Shown one piece after another: positions 25,963 to 33,490 of a stretch of 53,683 bases of DNA (its first letter is position 1; every line of letters starts with the position of its first letter). A program made the translations under genes and the position numbers. A model generated the notes under the pieces. It was not told the DNA's origin, did not search any database, and saw only the letters and a program-made list of their open reading frames with translations. Source of the DNA: Bacillota bacterium (GTDB lineage Bacteria > Bacillota > UBA4882 > UBA10575); assembly GCA_012735195.1 (NCBI GenBank), contig JAAYIC010000097.1, positions 1 to 53,683 on the forward strand. Reading direction: 5' to 3'.

Positions 25963-27519
25963 GTGAGTAAAAAAAAGGCTCTTCCCCGGGCGGAGCGGTT
26001 GACGGTTGATGAATTTTTTCAGAGCCTCCCGGTGCCGGTTTTCCTCCTTAATGAGAACCGGCGTGTGGAAAAGATGACCCCTGCCGCCGCCGCTATTTTT
26101 TCCGGCTTTTCCACAGCAGCCGGCGGTGACGAATGCACCTTCGGCCGGGTGGTCAATTGTATCCACTCTTTGGATGATCCGCGGGGTTGCGGCCAGACTC
26201 CCTCTTGCGAAGAGTGCCCGGTAAGAGCAACCATTCTGGAGATTTACGCAACCGGCCAACCCTGCCGCCAAAAAGAGGTGAAACTGACACTCGGCCCGGA
26301 CGGGCACGATTGTTACCTGGTAATCTCCGCGGAACTGTTGGCCTTGCCTTCCGGCTGTAAAATTTTGTTGCATTTTGAGGATATCACCGCACGGAAAAAA
26401 GCCGAAGAAAAACTGGCGCTTACCAAAGACATCCTGGACAGGGCGCAAAAGGTGGCCCGTGTCGGCAGTTGGAACCTGGACCTTGCGACCAACATCATGC
26501 TTTGGACAGATGAGACTTACCGTATATTCGGGCTACAGCCGGGAACCCCGGTCAATTATGACCGGTTTCTGCAGAAAATTCATCCCGGAGACCGGGAGTA
26601 TGTCGAGAGGAAATGGCGGGCGGCGCTGGCGGGAAAGCCTTACGAAATCGAACACCGGATTATCGTCAACGGCCAGGTTAAATGGGTCCGAGAAAAGGCT
26701 GAAGTAGAAACGGACAAAAGAGGCAATCCGCTGCGGGCTATCGGTACGGTGCAGGATATCACCGTCTATAAACAGCAGGAGACGGATAAAGCCCGCCTGC
26801 AAAGGGAGTTGCTCCATGTCTCACGGGTAACGGCCATGGGTGAACTCACCGCCGCCCTGGCCCATGAATTGAACCAGCCGCTTATGGCGATCATGGGCAA
26901 TGTCCAGGCCGCCCAGAGGTTCTTAACCCCGGCCACCCATGGCCAAGACCCGGACTATGAGGAAATCCGGGAGATCCTTGCCGATGTGGTCGAAGACAGC
27001 AAACGTGCGGCTGAAACCATCCGGAAGATCCGGGTATATTTAAAGAAATCCTTGCATAAACCGGCCCCCCTGGATCTCAATACGGCTATCCGGGAGATTC
27101 TCCCCCTGATCCGGAGTAATGCGGTGATCAAGAATATTTCCTTAAAAATTGAGCTTGCTCCGGACCTGCCGCCGGTCAAGGGCGACCGGGTCCAGCTCCA
27201 ACAGGTCATCGTCAACCTGGTCCTCAACGGTTTTGAGGCCATGACCGGGGAAGGGGAGAAAGAACTGACCATCCGGACCGCCGGCGACGGGAAAACGGTT
27301 GCCGTCAGTGCAATAGATACCGGGACGGGAATTGCCGTGGATAACCCGGAAGACCTCTTTAGACCGTTCTTTACCACAAAAAATGCGGGCATGGGCATGG
27401 GGCTCGCCGTCAGCAAAAGCATTATTGAAGCGCATGGCGGGTCTTTAAAAGTGGAAAACAACCGCGGCGGGCCCGGGGCCGCCTTCTCTTTTATCCTGCC
27501 CGTCTATGAGGGGGATTAA
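25963..27519 (+). CDS. PAS sensor histidine kinase (FixL-like) with a cysteine-rich PAS
   Basis: Soluble kinase of about 518 aa with no membrane segment. I place the start at GTG 25963, 7 nt after AGGAG, not at the upstream TTG. Residues about 15-135 form a PAS domain containing the motif NCIHSLDDPRGCGQTPSCEEC; cysteines at 58, 66, 76, 82, 85 and 101 could bind an Fe-S cluster or metal. Residues about 150-270 are a PAS_3 fold (GSWNLDLATNIMLWTDETYRIFG, VQDITVYKQQE). The HisKA region has phosphoacceptor His301 in AHELNQPLMAIMGN, and the ATPase has N, G1 and G2 boxes (LFRPFFTTKNAGMGMGLAVSK). It feeds the FixJ-type regulator 4 nt downstream. Confidence 0.87.
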   Translation: MSKKKALPRAERLTVDEFFQSLPVPVFLLNENRRVEKMTPAAAAIFSGFSTAAGGDECTFGRVVNCIHSLDDPRGCGQTPSCEECPVRATILEIYATGQPCRQKEVKLTLGPDGHDCYLVISAELLALPSGCKILLHFEDITARKKAEEKLALTKDILDRAQKVARVGSWNLDLATNIMLWTDETYRIFGLQPGTPVNYDRFLQKIHPGDREYVERKWRAALAGKPYEIEHRIIVNGQVKWVREKAEVETDKRGNPLRAIGTVQDITVYKQQETDKARLQRELLHVSRVTAMGELTAALAHELNQPLMAIMGNVQAAQRFLTPATHGQDPDYEEIREILADVVEDSKRAAETIRKIRVYLKKSLHKPAPLDLNTAIREILPLIRSNAVIKNISLKIELAPDLPPVKGDRVQLQQVIVNLVLNGFEAMTGEGEKELTIRTAGDGKTVAVSAIDTGTGIAVDNPEDLFRPFFTTKNAGMGMGLAVSKSIIEAHGGSLKVENNRGGPGAAFSFILPVYEGD

Positions 27520-27523
27520 AGAT

Positions 27524-28150
27524 ATGCCGCCGGCAATCTTCATTGTTGACGATGACCCTTCGGTCCGTAAGAGTCTGGAGCGGTTACTCCGGGCGTCCGG
27601 ATATAAAACGCAGGCTTTCGCCTCGGCGGAAGATTTTTTGGCCTGCCGTCCTTGTCAAAACCCAAAGGAACCCGCCTGCCTGGTGCTGGATGTGCGGATG
27701 CCGGGGATCAGCGGGATCAACCTCCAGCAGGAACTGGTCAAGGCCGGGGTCATTTTGCCCATCGTTTTCATCTCCGGACACGGGAACATACCCATGAGTG
27801 TGCAGGCCATGAAGAACGGAGCAGTCGACTTTTTACCCAAACCCTTTGCCGAAGAGGAACTGCTGGCCGCGGTTGAACAGGCCCTCACTAAAGCCGCCCG
27901 CCTGCAAAAAGAGACGGTGGAGAAGGCGGAGATCCGCCGCCGGGTCAAGACCCTCACCCCGCGGGAATACGAGGTCTTCCGCTGGGTGATCACGGGAATG
28001 CTCAACAAAGAGATCGCCGCCGAACTCAAAGTCACAGAGAAGACCATCAAGGTCCACCGCGCCAGGGTGATGCAGAAGATGAAAGCCGCCTCCATCGCCG
28101 ATTTGGTCCGCCTGGCCGAAAAAATCGGTATCAGAAGTCCCCTCCGCTAA
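27524..28150 (+). CDS. FixJ-type response regulator (receiver plus LuxR HTH)
   Basis: Two-domain regulator of 208 aa from ATG 27524; an upstream frame to 27506 overlaps the kinase gene. The receiver (residues 1-125) has the acidic pair DDD near residue 10, phosphoacceptor Asp56 in CLVLDVRMPG, ISGHGNIPMSVQAMKNGAVDF and Lys of FLPKPF. The C-terminal LuxR/GerE HTH reads LTPREYEVFRWVITGMLNKEIAAELKVTEKTIKVHRARVMQKM near 143-187. The GHG...GAVDF stretch is the FixJ/NarL-like subclass that pairs with PAS kinases such as FixL. Its likely targets include its own operon, perhaps via the TTGGACC palindrome just downstream. Confidence 0.9.
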   Translation: MPPAIFIVDDDPSVRKSLERLLRASGYKTQAFASAEDFLACRPCQNPKEPACLVLDVRMPGISGINLQQELVKAGVILPIVFISGHGNIPMSVQAMKNGAVDFLPKPFAEEELLAAVEQALTKAARLQKETVEKAEIRRRVKTLTPREYEVFRWVITGMLNKEIAAELKVTEKTIKVHRARVMQKMKAASIADLVRLAEKIGIRSPLR

Positions 28151-28157
28151 AAAGGTA

Positions 28158-28173
28158 TTGGACCAAGGTCCAA
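28158..28173. promoter_or_regulatory. TTGGACC-AA-GGTCCAA palindrome between the two regulator genes
   Basis: A perfect 7-bp inverted repeat with a 2-nt centre, about 38 nt upstream of the single-domain receiver gene. It is not followed by a T-run, so an operator for the LuxR-type HTH is more likely than a terminator. Confidence 0.45.
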
Positions 28174-28210
28174 TTTACAAGACCCTCTCCCCTTTGGTAT
28201 ATTTTTCTTG

Positions 28211-28606
28211 ATGAAAAGAGCAACAGTCAAACCCAAAATTTACTTGGTTGATGATGACAAGGCAGTACGTAAAGCCCTTAGTCGCCTGCTCAAAGCCGCC
28301 GGCTATGCGGGAGAAGCATTTGCGTCGGCTGAAGATTTTCTGGCGGTGCTCCCGGAGGTGAGCGACGGTGTCCTCCTCTTAGACCTGCGGATGCCGGGGA
28401 TCGACGGCTTTACACTGCAAAAAAAGTTGCAAACCCTCCGCCCGCAGCTGCCGGTGATTTTCATCACCGGCCACTCCCAGCCCGGCGACAGGGAGCGGGC
28501 ATTGGCCGCCGGAGCCAAGGGTTTTTTGACCAAACCTTTTGATGGTGAAATCCTTTTAAAGCTGTTGGAAGCAATAACCGGAAAAAATAAAAGAGAGGAG
28601 GGATAA
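28211..28606 (+). CDS. single-domain response regulator
   Basis: Stand-alone receiver domain of 131 aa with no output domain. Acidic residues DDD near 14-16, phosphoacceptor Asp58 in VLLLDLRMPGIDGF, Thr/Ser of FITGHSQPGDRE and Lys of GFLTKPFDGE are all in place. It is closely similar in pattern to the receiver of the preceding FixJ-type protein (EAFASAEDFLAVLPE), suggesting a duplication. It may act as a phosphate sink or divert phosphate from the shared kinase, or act through protein contacts. It ends 2 nt before the superoxide-reductase gene. Confidence 0.88.
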   Translation: MKRATVKPKIYLVDDDKAVRKALSRLLKAAGYAGEAFASAEDFLAVLPEVSDGVLLLDLRMPGIDGFTLQKKLQTLRPQLPVIFITGHSQPGDRERALAAGAKGFLTKPFDGEILLKLLEAITGKNKREEG

Positions 28607-28608
28607 GA

Positions 28609-28992
28609 GTGGAAAGGCGGTGGACCTGTGAAGACGATATTTTATGCGGTATCAACACCCCAAAAGACTGGGAAAACCTTACAGACCTTGAGAAGAAACA
28701 CGTGCCGGTGATCGAAGCACCAGACCGCGTTAAAAAGGACGAGCCGTTCACTGTAAAAGTAATGGTTGGCAAGTTACTGGCTCATCCCAACGAACCGGCC
28801 CACTTCATAGAATGGATTGATCTTTATTGCGGCGATACCTATCTGGGCCGGGCAGCTTTCAGTGCCGGGATGAGCTACCCGGAAGCCGTCTTTATTGTCA
28901 AACTCTCCCATGCCCACGGGCCGCTCAGGGCACGGGAGAAATGCAACCTCCACGGTCTCTGGGAAGTAAGCAAACCGATTGAGATCGAATAA
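28609..28992 (+). CDS. superoxide reductase (neelaredoxin/desulfoferrodoxin class II)
   Basis: Non-haem iron enzyme reducing superoxide to hydrogen peroxide without making oxygen, 127 aa, cytosolic, GTG start. The Fe(His)4Cys centre is fully readable: His31 in EKKHVPVIE (with the catalytic Lys), His59 and His65 in LLAHPNEPAHFIEWI, Cys112 and His115 in KCNLHGLWE. The N-terminal desulforedoxin domain of class I enzymes is absent, but a separate desulforedoxin gene lies 2.8 kb downstream in the same operon. It overlaps almost directly with the receiver gene, tying it to the two-component system. Electron supply probably comes from the rubredoxin-like protein. Confidence 0.93.
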   Translation: MERRWTCEDDILCGINTPKDWENLTDLEKKHVPVIEAPDRVKKDEPFTVKVMVGKLLAHPNEPAHFIEWIDLYCGDTYLGRAAFSAGMSYPEAVFIVKLSHAHGPLRAREKCNLHGLWEVSKPIEIE

Positions 28993-29122
28993 GCCATACC
29001 ATTGGCAAACCAAGCGAAGGCGGCCGGGACAAAAAACCGGAAAAGCAGGCGCATCTCTGAGCGGACTGCAGTTGCATACAGAGATACGCGGTACGAAAAA
29101 TAAGGGATTCTGTGAGGTGCTG

Positions 29123-30847
29123 ATGATGAAAGAAACACCGACCAAAGGTGGACCCGATACTTTATCTGTCCTGGTGGGGGGGAAGGCCGGCGCCGGGGTT
29201 GATCGTTCCGGTACGATTCTGGGGAAGCTCCTGAACCGGTTGGGTTACCGGACTTTTATCCACCGGGATTATCCCTCGATCATCAGGGGCGGCCATACCT
29301 TCTCCATAATCAGAGCGGCTAAAGACCGGATCGCCGCCCACCGGGAAGAGGTCGATGTCATCCTGGCGCTGGACCGGGAGACCTTCACCCTCCATCAGCA
29401 CCGGCTGAAAGAAGAGGGCATTTGTCTTTGCGATGCCCGGGAAAAAACGGTCCTTCCCCATCCCCGGGCTTTTGGAATCCCCCTGGCCGAGATTTTACGC
29501 GAGGAGAAAGCCCCAGCCGTCATGACTAACACCTGTATGATCGGGGCATTTGCCAAAACCATCGGGATCGACTTTACTCTATTGGAAACAATCTTGCGGC
29601 AGGAACTCCGTAAAGAAACGGAGCTCAATGTGAAAGTTGCGAAACGTGGTTATGAAACAGTGAAAGAAGTGCTAACCATCGAACCTTTGCGCCAGGAGAT
29701 CCTGCCGCTTATTACCGGCAACCAGGCAATCGCCCTCGGGCTGGTCAAGGGTGGTTTGGACGCATATGTCTCTTATCCGATGACCCCGACCACCCCGATC
29801 TTGCATTATCTTGCCGGTGTAAGCGGGGATTTTGGATTGGATATCCTTCACCTGGAAAATGAGATCAGCGTGATCTTGACCGCCCTGGGATATGCCTACG
29901 CCGGGAAAAGGGCGGCTGTTGGTACTTCCGGCGGTGGTTTTTGCCTGATGACCGAAGGTCTGAGCCTGGCTGGGATGGCCGAATTACCAATCCTGATTGT
30001 CATGGGGCAAAGGCCCGGACCTTCCACCGGCCTTCCTACCTATTCGGCGCAAACAGAACTCCTTTTTGCCTTGCATGCAGGTCAGGGCGAGTTCCCCCGT
30101 TTTCTGGCGGCGCCGGGAGATGCGGAAGAAGCCTATTACTGGTCGGCGTTGGGCTTGAGGATCAGCTGGGAGTTCCAGATCCCCGCCATCATCCTCTCCG
30201 ACAAGGATCTGGGAGAGAGTTTCTATAATTTTGACCGGGGGCTGGCAGGGGATCCGGAAGCCTTAAACCTGCTACCGGAGAAGGAAGGCCGGAATTCCAG
30301 CGCGAATACCGGCCAAGACCTTCCTTACCGGCGGTATACCCTGACCGGGGCAGGTATTTCGCCTTTGGCCTTTCCCCCACTTGCCGGCGGCATTATCAAA
30401 GTCAACAGCTATGAACATGATGAAGCAGGGATCACCACGGAGGATCCCCGCCAGACAATGGTGATGCAGGAAAAACGCCTGCGCAAGGCAGAGTATTTGG
30501 CCCGGGCCCTGGAGGCGGTAAAAACGGTAAATACTTATGAAGGCGAGAATCAGGAGATGGCCCTCCTTTGCTGGGGCTCCAACAAAGGTCCTTGTTTTGA
30601 GGTGGGACGGCGGCTGGGGCTCAAAGTGATTCAACCGGTTGTCCTCAACCCCTTCCCAACCCGCCAGTTTCAACAGGCCCTCACCGGGGTGAAGAAACTC
30701 ATCACCGTAGAGAACAATGCCACTGCCCAGCTTGGCAGGTTAATCAGGAATTACGGTTTCCAGGCCTGCGGGCAGATCCTGAAAACAGACGGGCGGCCGT
30801 TTAGCCTTGAAGAATTAGAGGAAAAAGTAAAGGGGGCGATAGCATGA
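29123..30847 (+). CDS. 2-oxoacid:ferredoxin oxidoreductase, gamma-alpha fusion subunit
   Basis: Alpha subunit with an N-terminal gamma domain, about 574 aa from ATG 29123 (or 29126; GAGGTG precedes); the frame to 28979 is not credible. The gamma domain covers residues 10-195 (LVGGKAGAGVDRSGTILGKLLN, YPSIIRGGHTFSII). The alpha TPP-binding and pyrimidine domain follows (GNQAIALGLVKGGLDAYVSYPMTPTTPILHYLA, GTSGGGFCLMTEGLSLAGMAELPILIVMGQRPGPSTGLPT) plus a C-terminal domain. The two-gene layout matches KorAB and similar enzymes that oxidatively decarboxylate 2-oxoglutarate or branched oxoacids; the substrate is not determined. Its 3' end overlaps the beta gene by 4 nt. Confidence 0.88.
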   Translation: MMKETPTKGGPDTLSVLVGGKAGAGVDRSGTILGKLLNRLGYRTFIHRDYPSIIRGGHTFSIIRAAKDRIAAHREEVDVILALDRETFTLHQHRLKEEGICLCDAREKTVLPHPRAFGIPLAEILREEKAPAVMTNTCMIGAFAKTIGIDFTLLETILRQELRKETELNVKVAKRGYETVKEVLTIEPLRQEILPLITGNQAIALGLVKGGLDAYVSYPMTPTTPILHYLAGVSGDFGLDILHLENEISVILTALGYAYAGKRAAVGTSGGGFCLMTEGLSLAGMAELPILIVMGQRPGPSTGLPTYSAQTELLFALHAGQGEFPRFLAAPGDAEEAYYWSALGLRISWEFQIPAIILSDKDLGESFYNFDRGLAGDPEALNLLPEKEGRNSSANTGQDLPYRRYTLTGAGISPLAFPPLAGGIIKVNSYEHDEAGITTEDPRQTMVMQEKRLRKAEYLARALEAVKTVNTYEGENQEMALLCWGSNKGPCFEVGRRLGLKVIQPVVLNPFPTRQFQQALTGVKKLITVENNATAQLGRLIRNYGFQACGQILKTDGRPFSLEELEEKVKGAIA

Positions 30848-31746
30848 CCGCCCACAATTTTGAAACCTCTGTGCTGAATACCTGGTGTCCGGGGTGTGGG
30901 AACTTTCCTCTCCTAAACACCGTAAAAACAGTCCTGCAGGAGCTCGGTGAAGGAGAATCACCCACGCGTCCTGAAAACCTGGTTTTGGTTGCCGGGATTG
31001 GCTGTCACGGCAAGATCGTTGATTACCTTAACCTCAACAGTTTTTACAGTATCCACGGGCGGGTGCTCCCGGTCGCCACCGGGATCAAACTGGCCAATCC
31101 GGACCTGGAAGTCATCGGCTTCGCGGGCGACGGCGACGCCTATGGTGAAGGCCTGGAACACCTGATTTATGCGGCCAAAAGAAATATTGACATCACTGTT
31201 ATCATCCATAACAACCGGGTCTACAGCCTTACCACCGGCCAGTTTTCGCCCACCTCGCCGCTGGGTTTTCCGGGGCGTTCCACTCCGGCGGGAAGCCCGG
31301 AACCGCCCCTGAACCCGCTGGAACTTCTATTGGCCGGCGGCGCGACCTTTCTCGCCCGGGGGTTTTCATCCGAACCGGAACAGATGAAGCAAATCTTCAG
31401 GGAAGCCATAGACCACCGGGGTTTTGCTTTAGTCGATATTCTCCAGGTCTGTGTCACCTTTAATAATCTCCACAAGTACTACGCAGAACGGGTCTATACA
31501 GTGACAGACCACGACCCGGCCGACTATCTCCAGGCCCTTAATAAGATCAAGGAATGGGATTATGGCGCCGGAACCGGCGGCGCCGGTTCCGGGGAAGAAA
31601 AGGAGAGAATCCCCCTGGGAATCCTTTACAAGAGAGAGGCCCCCACCTTTGACCGGAGGTTATCACCGGGCGGCGGGAGGAGCCGGGCTGCCACTCAGGA
31701 GCACCGGGAAGCGCTTATTGAAAAAATCCTGGCAAACAGTAAATAA
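30844..31746 (+). CDS. 2-oxoacid:ferredoxin oxidoreductase, beta subunit
   Basis: Beta subunit of 300 aa that binds thiamine pyrophosphate and a [4Fe-4S] cluster. Cluster cysteines Cys15 and Cys18 lie in TWCPGCGN, Cys54 in GIGCHGK and Cys203 in LQVCVTFNN. The TPP motif is GDGDAYGEGLEHLIYAAKRNIDITVIIHNN near residues 96-124, followed by TTGQFSPTSPLG. The C-terminus is unusually Gly-rich (GAGTGGAGSGEE near 230-245). With the fused alpha-gamma protein it transfers electrons from an oxoacid to ferredoxin or directly to another carrier; no delta (2[4Fe-4S]) subunit is encoded here. Confidence 0.9.
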   Translation: MTAHNFETSVLNTWCPGCGNFPLLNTVKTVLQELGEGESPTRPENLVLVAGIGCHGKIVDYLNLNSFYSIHGRVLPVATGIKLANPDLEVIGFAGDGDAYGEGLEHLIYAAKRNIDITVIIHNNRVYSLTTGQFSPTSPLGFPGRSTPAGSPEPPLNPLELLLAGGATFLARGFSSEPEQMKQIFREAIDHRGFALVDILQVCVTFNNLHKYYAERVYTVTDHDPADYLQALNKIKEWDYGAGTGGAGSGEEKERIPLGILYKREAPTFDRRLSPGGGRSRAATQEHREALIEKILANSK

Positions 31747-31818
31747 GACCACGGCGTTAGATAAGAACTGTTTATGTTATGATAAAAGCAGGGTTTTCGT
31801 TGAAAGGAGGTGCTAAAG

Positions 31819-31947
31819 ATGAATGTCCAAAACGTCGGTGAACGCTATTACTGCACCATCTGCGGAAATGAAGTCACCGTGACCAAAGTCGGCGGGGGCG
31901 AACTGGTCTGCTGCAACCAGCCGATGGAGCTGGTAGAGGAAGAATAA
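31819..31947 (+). CDS. desulforedoxin-type rubredoxin-like protein
   Basis: A 42-residue protein with the pattern YYCTICGNEV...VCCNQPMELV, the four-cysteine rubredoxin-type iron site of desulforedoxin (Cys12, Cys15, and the adjacent pair Cys31-Cys32), matching the N-terminal domain of desulfoferrodoxin. It follows a very strong GAAAGGAGGTG ribosome site by 7 nt. In the same operon as superoxide reductase it is a good candidate for its electron donor. Families of this type are also called DUF1667 or zinc-ribbon by software, but the spacing fits desulforedoxin. Confidence 0.85.
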   Translation: MNVQNVGERYYCTICGNEVTVTKVGGGELVCCNQPMELVEEE

Positions 31948-32005
31948 GAGAGTATAGGGTTGTTTCTGTAAAACCAATAATAGGAGTGAAAAGGAGGGAA
32001 CCGGG

Positions 32006-32245
32006 ATGGCAAAGGTGAAAATTTATTCACTCCCCACCTGCCCTTATTGTGACAAAGCCAAGGCCTTCTTGGATGCCTATAACATCAATTACGAGGAGGT
32101 AAACGTGGCTGCGGATAAGGAAAGCATGGAGGAAATGATCGACAAAACCGGTCAAATGGGCGTACCTGTCCTGGAGATTGACGACCAAATAGTCATTGGT
32201 TTCGACCGGAGAAAAATCAGTGAACTACTGGGGTTGGCGGAATGA
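32006..32245 (+). CDS. glutaredoxin-like (NrdH-type) redox protein
   Basis: Thioredoxin-fold protein of 79 aa with the active-site pair Cys12-Pro-Tyr-Cys15 at the end of the first strand, a cis-proline segment GVPVLEID, and the usual end FDRRKISELLGL. It is preceded by AAGGAGG and overlaps the thioredoxin-reductase gene by 4 nt, so it is probably the protein partner of that reductase. NrdH-type proteins deliver electrons to ribonucleotide reductase or other disulfide targets; here the neighbouring genes suggest peroxide or superoxide defence. Confidence 0.88.
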   Translation: MAKVKIYSLPTCPYCDKAKAFLDAYNINYEEVNVAADKESMEEMIDKTGQMGVPVLEIDDQIVIGFDRRKISELLGLAE

Positions 32246-33168
32246 ATAAGGAAAAGATCTACGACCTTGTCATCGCCGGGGCAGGTCCTGCCGGGATCAG
32301 CGCTGCGATTTACGGGGTACGTAAAGGCCTGGATCTGTTGGTGGTGACTGAAGATATCGGCGGCCAAACCAACTGGACCGGGGATGTAGAGAATTATACG
32401 GGTTTTATGATGATCACCGGCGCCGAATTGGCTGATAAATTTGCAGAGCACACAAAAAAATACGGGATACCAATAAAAGAACAGGAACCACTGGTTGAAC
32501 TAAAAAACGAAGGCCGCCTGCTGGCGGTGAAAACCACAGACGGCGCCTACACCGCCAGGTCGGTGATTGTCGCCACCGGTAAAACCTACAAGAAACTTGG
32601 GGTTCCCGGTGAAGAGGAATTCCAAAGGAGAGGGGTTGCCTATTGCGCCACTTGTGATGCGCCGTTTTTTGCCGGGAAAACCGTGGCGGTCGCCGGCGGC
32701 GGCAACTCCGCCTTTGAATACGCCCAACAGTTGCTAGGGATCACCCGTAAGACCTATATTATCAACTTGGGCAAAGAACCGACAGCCGATCAGATCCTCC
32801 AGGAAAGAGTGCTTGGGGCGGATAACGTAGAACTCATGAACTCTTCGATGATTGCAGAGATAACCGGGGACCGGTTTGTCCAGGGCATTAAAGTCCGCAG
32901 CCAAGACGGGGTCCCCGGCAGCGAGCGTTATTTGTCGGTAGAGGGCGTCTTCGTGGCGATCGGTCTTACTCCCAATTCCTCCTTCTCCAGCGAATTACAG
33001 AAGAATGAAAATGGCGAGATCCTTGTGGACAATTGTAACCGCACCAATATCCCGGGGGTTTTTGCCGCCGGCGACGTTACCGATGTCCCGCATAAACAGA
33101 TTATTGTCGCCGCCGGCGAAGGAGCCAAAGCAGCGCTCTCAGCCTATTTGTATCTGGTCCGCAACTAA
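32242..33168 (+). CDS. trxB: thioredoxin reductase
   Basis: FAD-dependent disulfide reductase of 308 aa. The FAD-binding GAGPAGISAAIYGVRKG lies near residue 13, the redox-active pair Cys135-Ala-Thr-Cys138 in GVAYCATCDAPFF near 131-143, the NAD(P)H motif AVAGGGNSAFEYAQQLL near 155, and the C-terminal FAD loop VFAAGDVTDVPHKQIIVAAGEGAKAALSAY near 275. The pyridine-nucleotide loop differs from the common GGGDSAVEEA, so the donor could be NADH, NADPH or ferredoxin; ferredoxin-linked enzymes of this fold exist in Clostridia. It is the last gene of the redox operon. Confidence 0.9.
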   Translation: MNKEKIYDLVIAGAGPAGISAAIYGVRKGLDLLVVTEDIGGQTNWTGDVENYTGFMMITGAELADKFAEHTKKYGIPIKEQEPLVELKNEGRLLAVKTTDGAYTARSVIVATGKTYKKLGVPGEEEFQRRGVAYCATCDAPFFAGKTVAVAGGGNSAFEYAQQLLGITRKTYIINLGKEPTADQILQERVLGADNVELMNSSMIAEITGDRFVQGIKVRSQDGVPGSERYLSVEGVFVAIGLTPNSSFSSELQKNENGEILVDNCNRTNIPGVFAAGDVTDVPHKQIIVAAGEGAKAALSAYLYLVRN

Positions 33169-33239
33169 GCCGTTCTGAACCCGGGCCGCGCCTGCCTCCC
33201 GGTGGAAACGCGCACCATGTGTAATCTTGACTTTTCTCC

Positions 33240-33276
33240 ACCAAGAGGATGGCGCGTACCACTCTTGGTCTGTTTT
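33240..33276 (+). terminator. terminator of the redox operon
   Basis: ACCAAGAG and CTCTTGGT (8-bp stem, long loop) are followed by TGTTTTTT at 33271-33278, about 70 nt past the thioredoxin-reductase stop. Confidence 0.6.
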
Positions 33277-33377
33277 TTCGCGCGCACAATCCAGTTCCGG
33301 CGCCCGGCCACCCCTCCGTTTCCAACCGGTTTCTTTCCTTAATATGGACGGACACCCACATGCCCCGTTCCGGGGTT

Positions 33378-33411
33378 CCGGCGGAGAAGTTACCTTCTCC
33401 GCCGGAGTTTT
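33378..33411 (+). terminator. second strong terminator before the oligopeptidase gene
   Basis: CCGGCGGAGAAG (33378-33389) and CTTCTCCGCCGG (33394-33405) form a perfect 12-bp stem with a TTAC loop and AGTTTTTC after it. The gap 33169-33490 otherwise holds only a CG island at about 33279-33287. Confidence 0.85.
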
Positions 33412-33490
33412 TCTTGCAACTCCATGGGTTTTATAATAAAATCAACTCAAGGCTTAATGCGGATTTCATCTCAGACCGGGAGGTTAAGTG

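Noticed and set aside
28979-29122. 48-codon N-terminal extension of the 2-oxoacid oxidoreductase alpha subunit
   Set aside because: It overlaps the superoxide-reductase end, is rich in Arg/Lys without pattern and lacks a ribosome site; GAGGTG precedes the ATG at 29123-29126.
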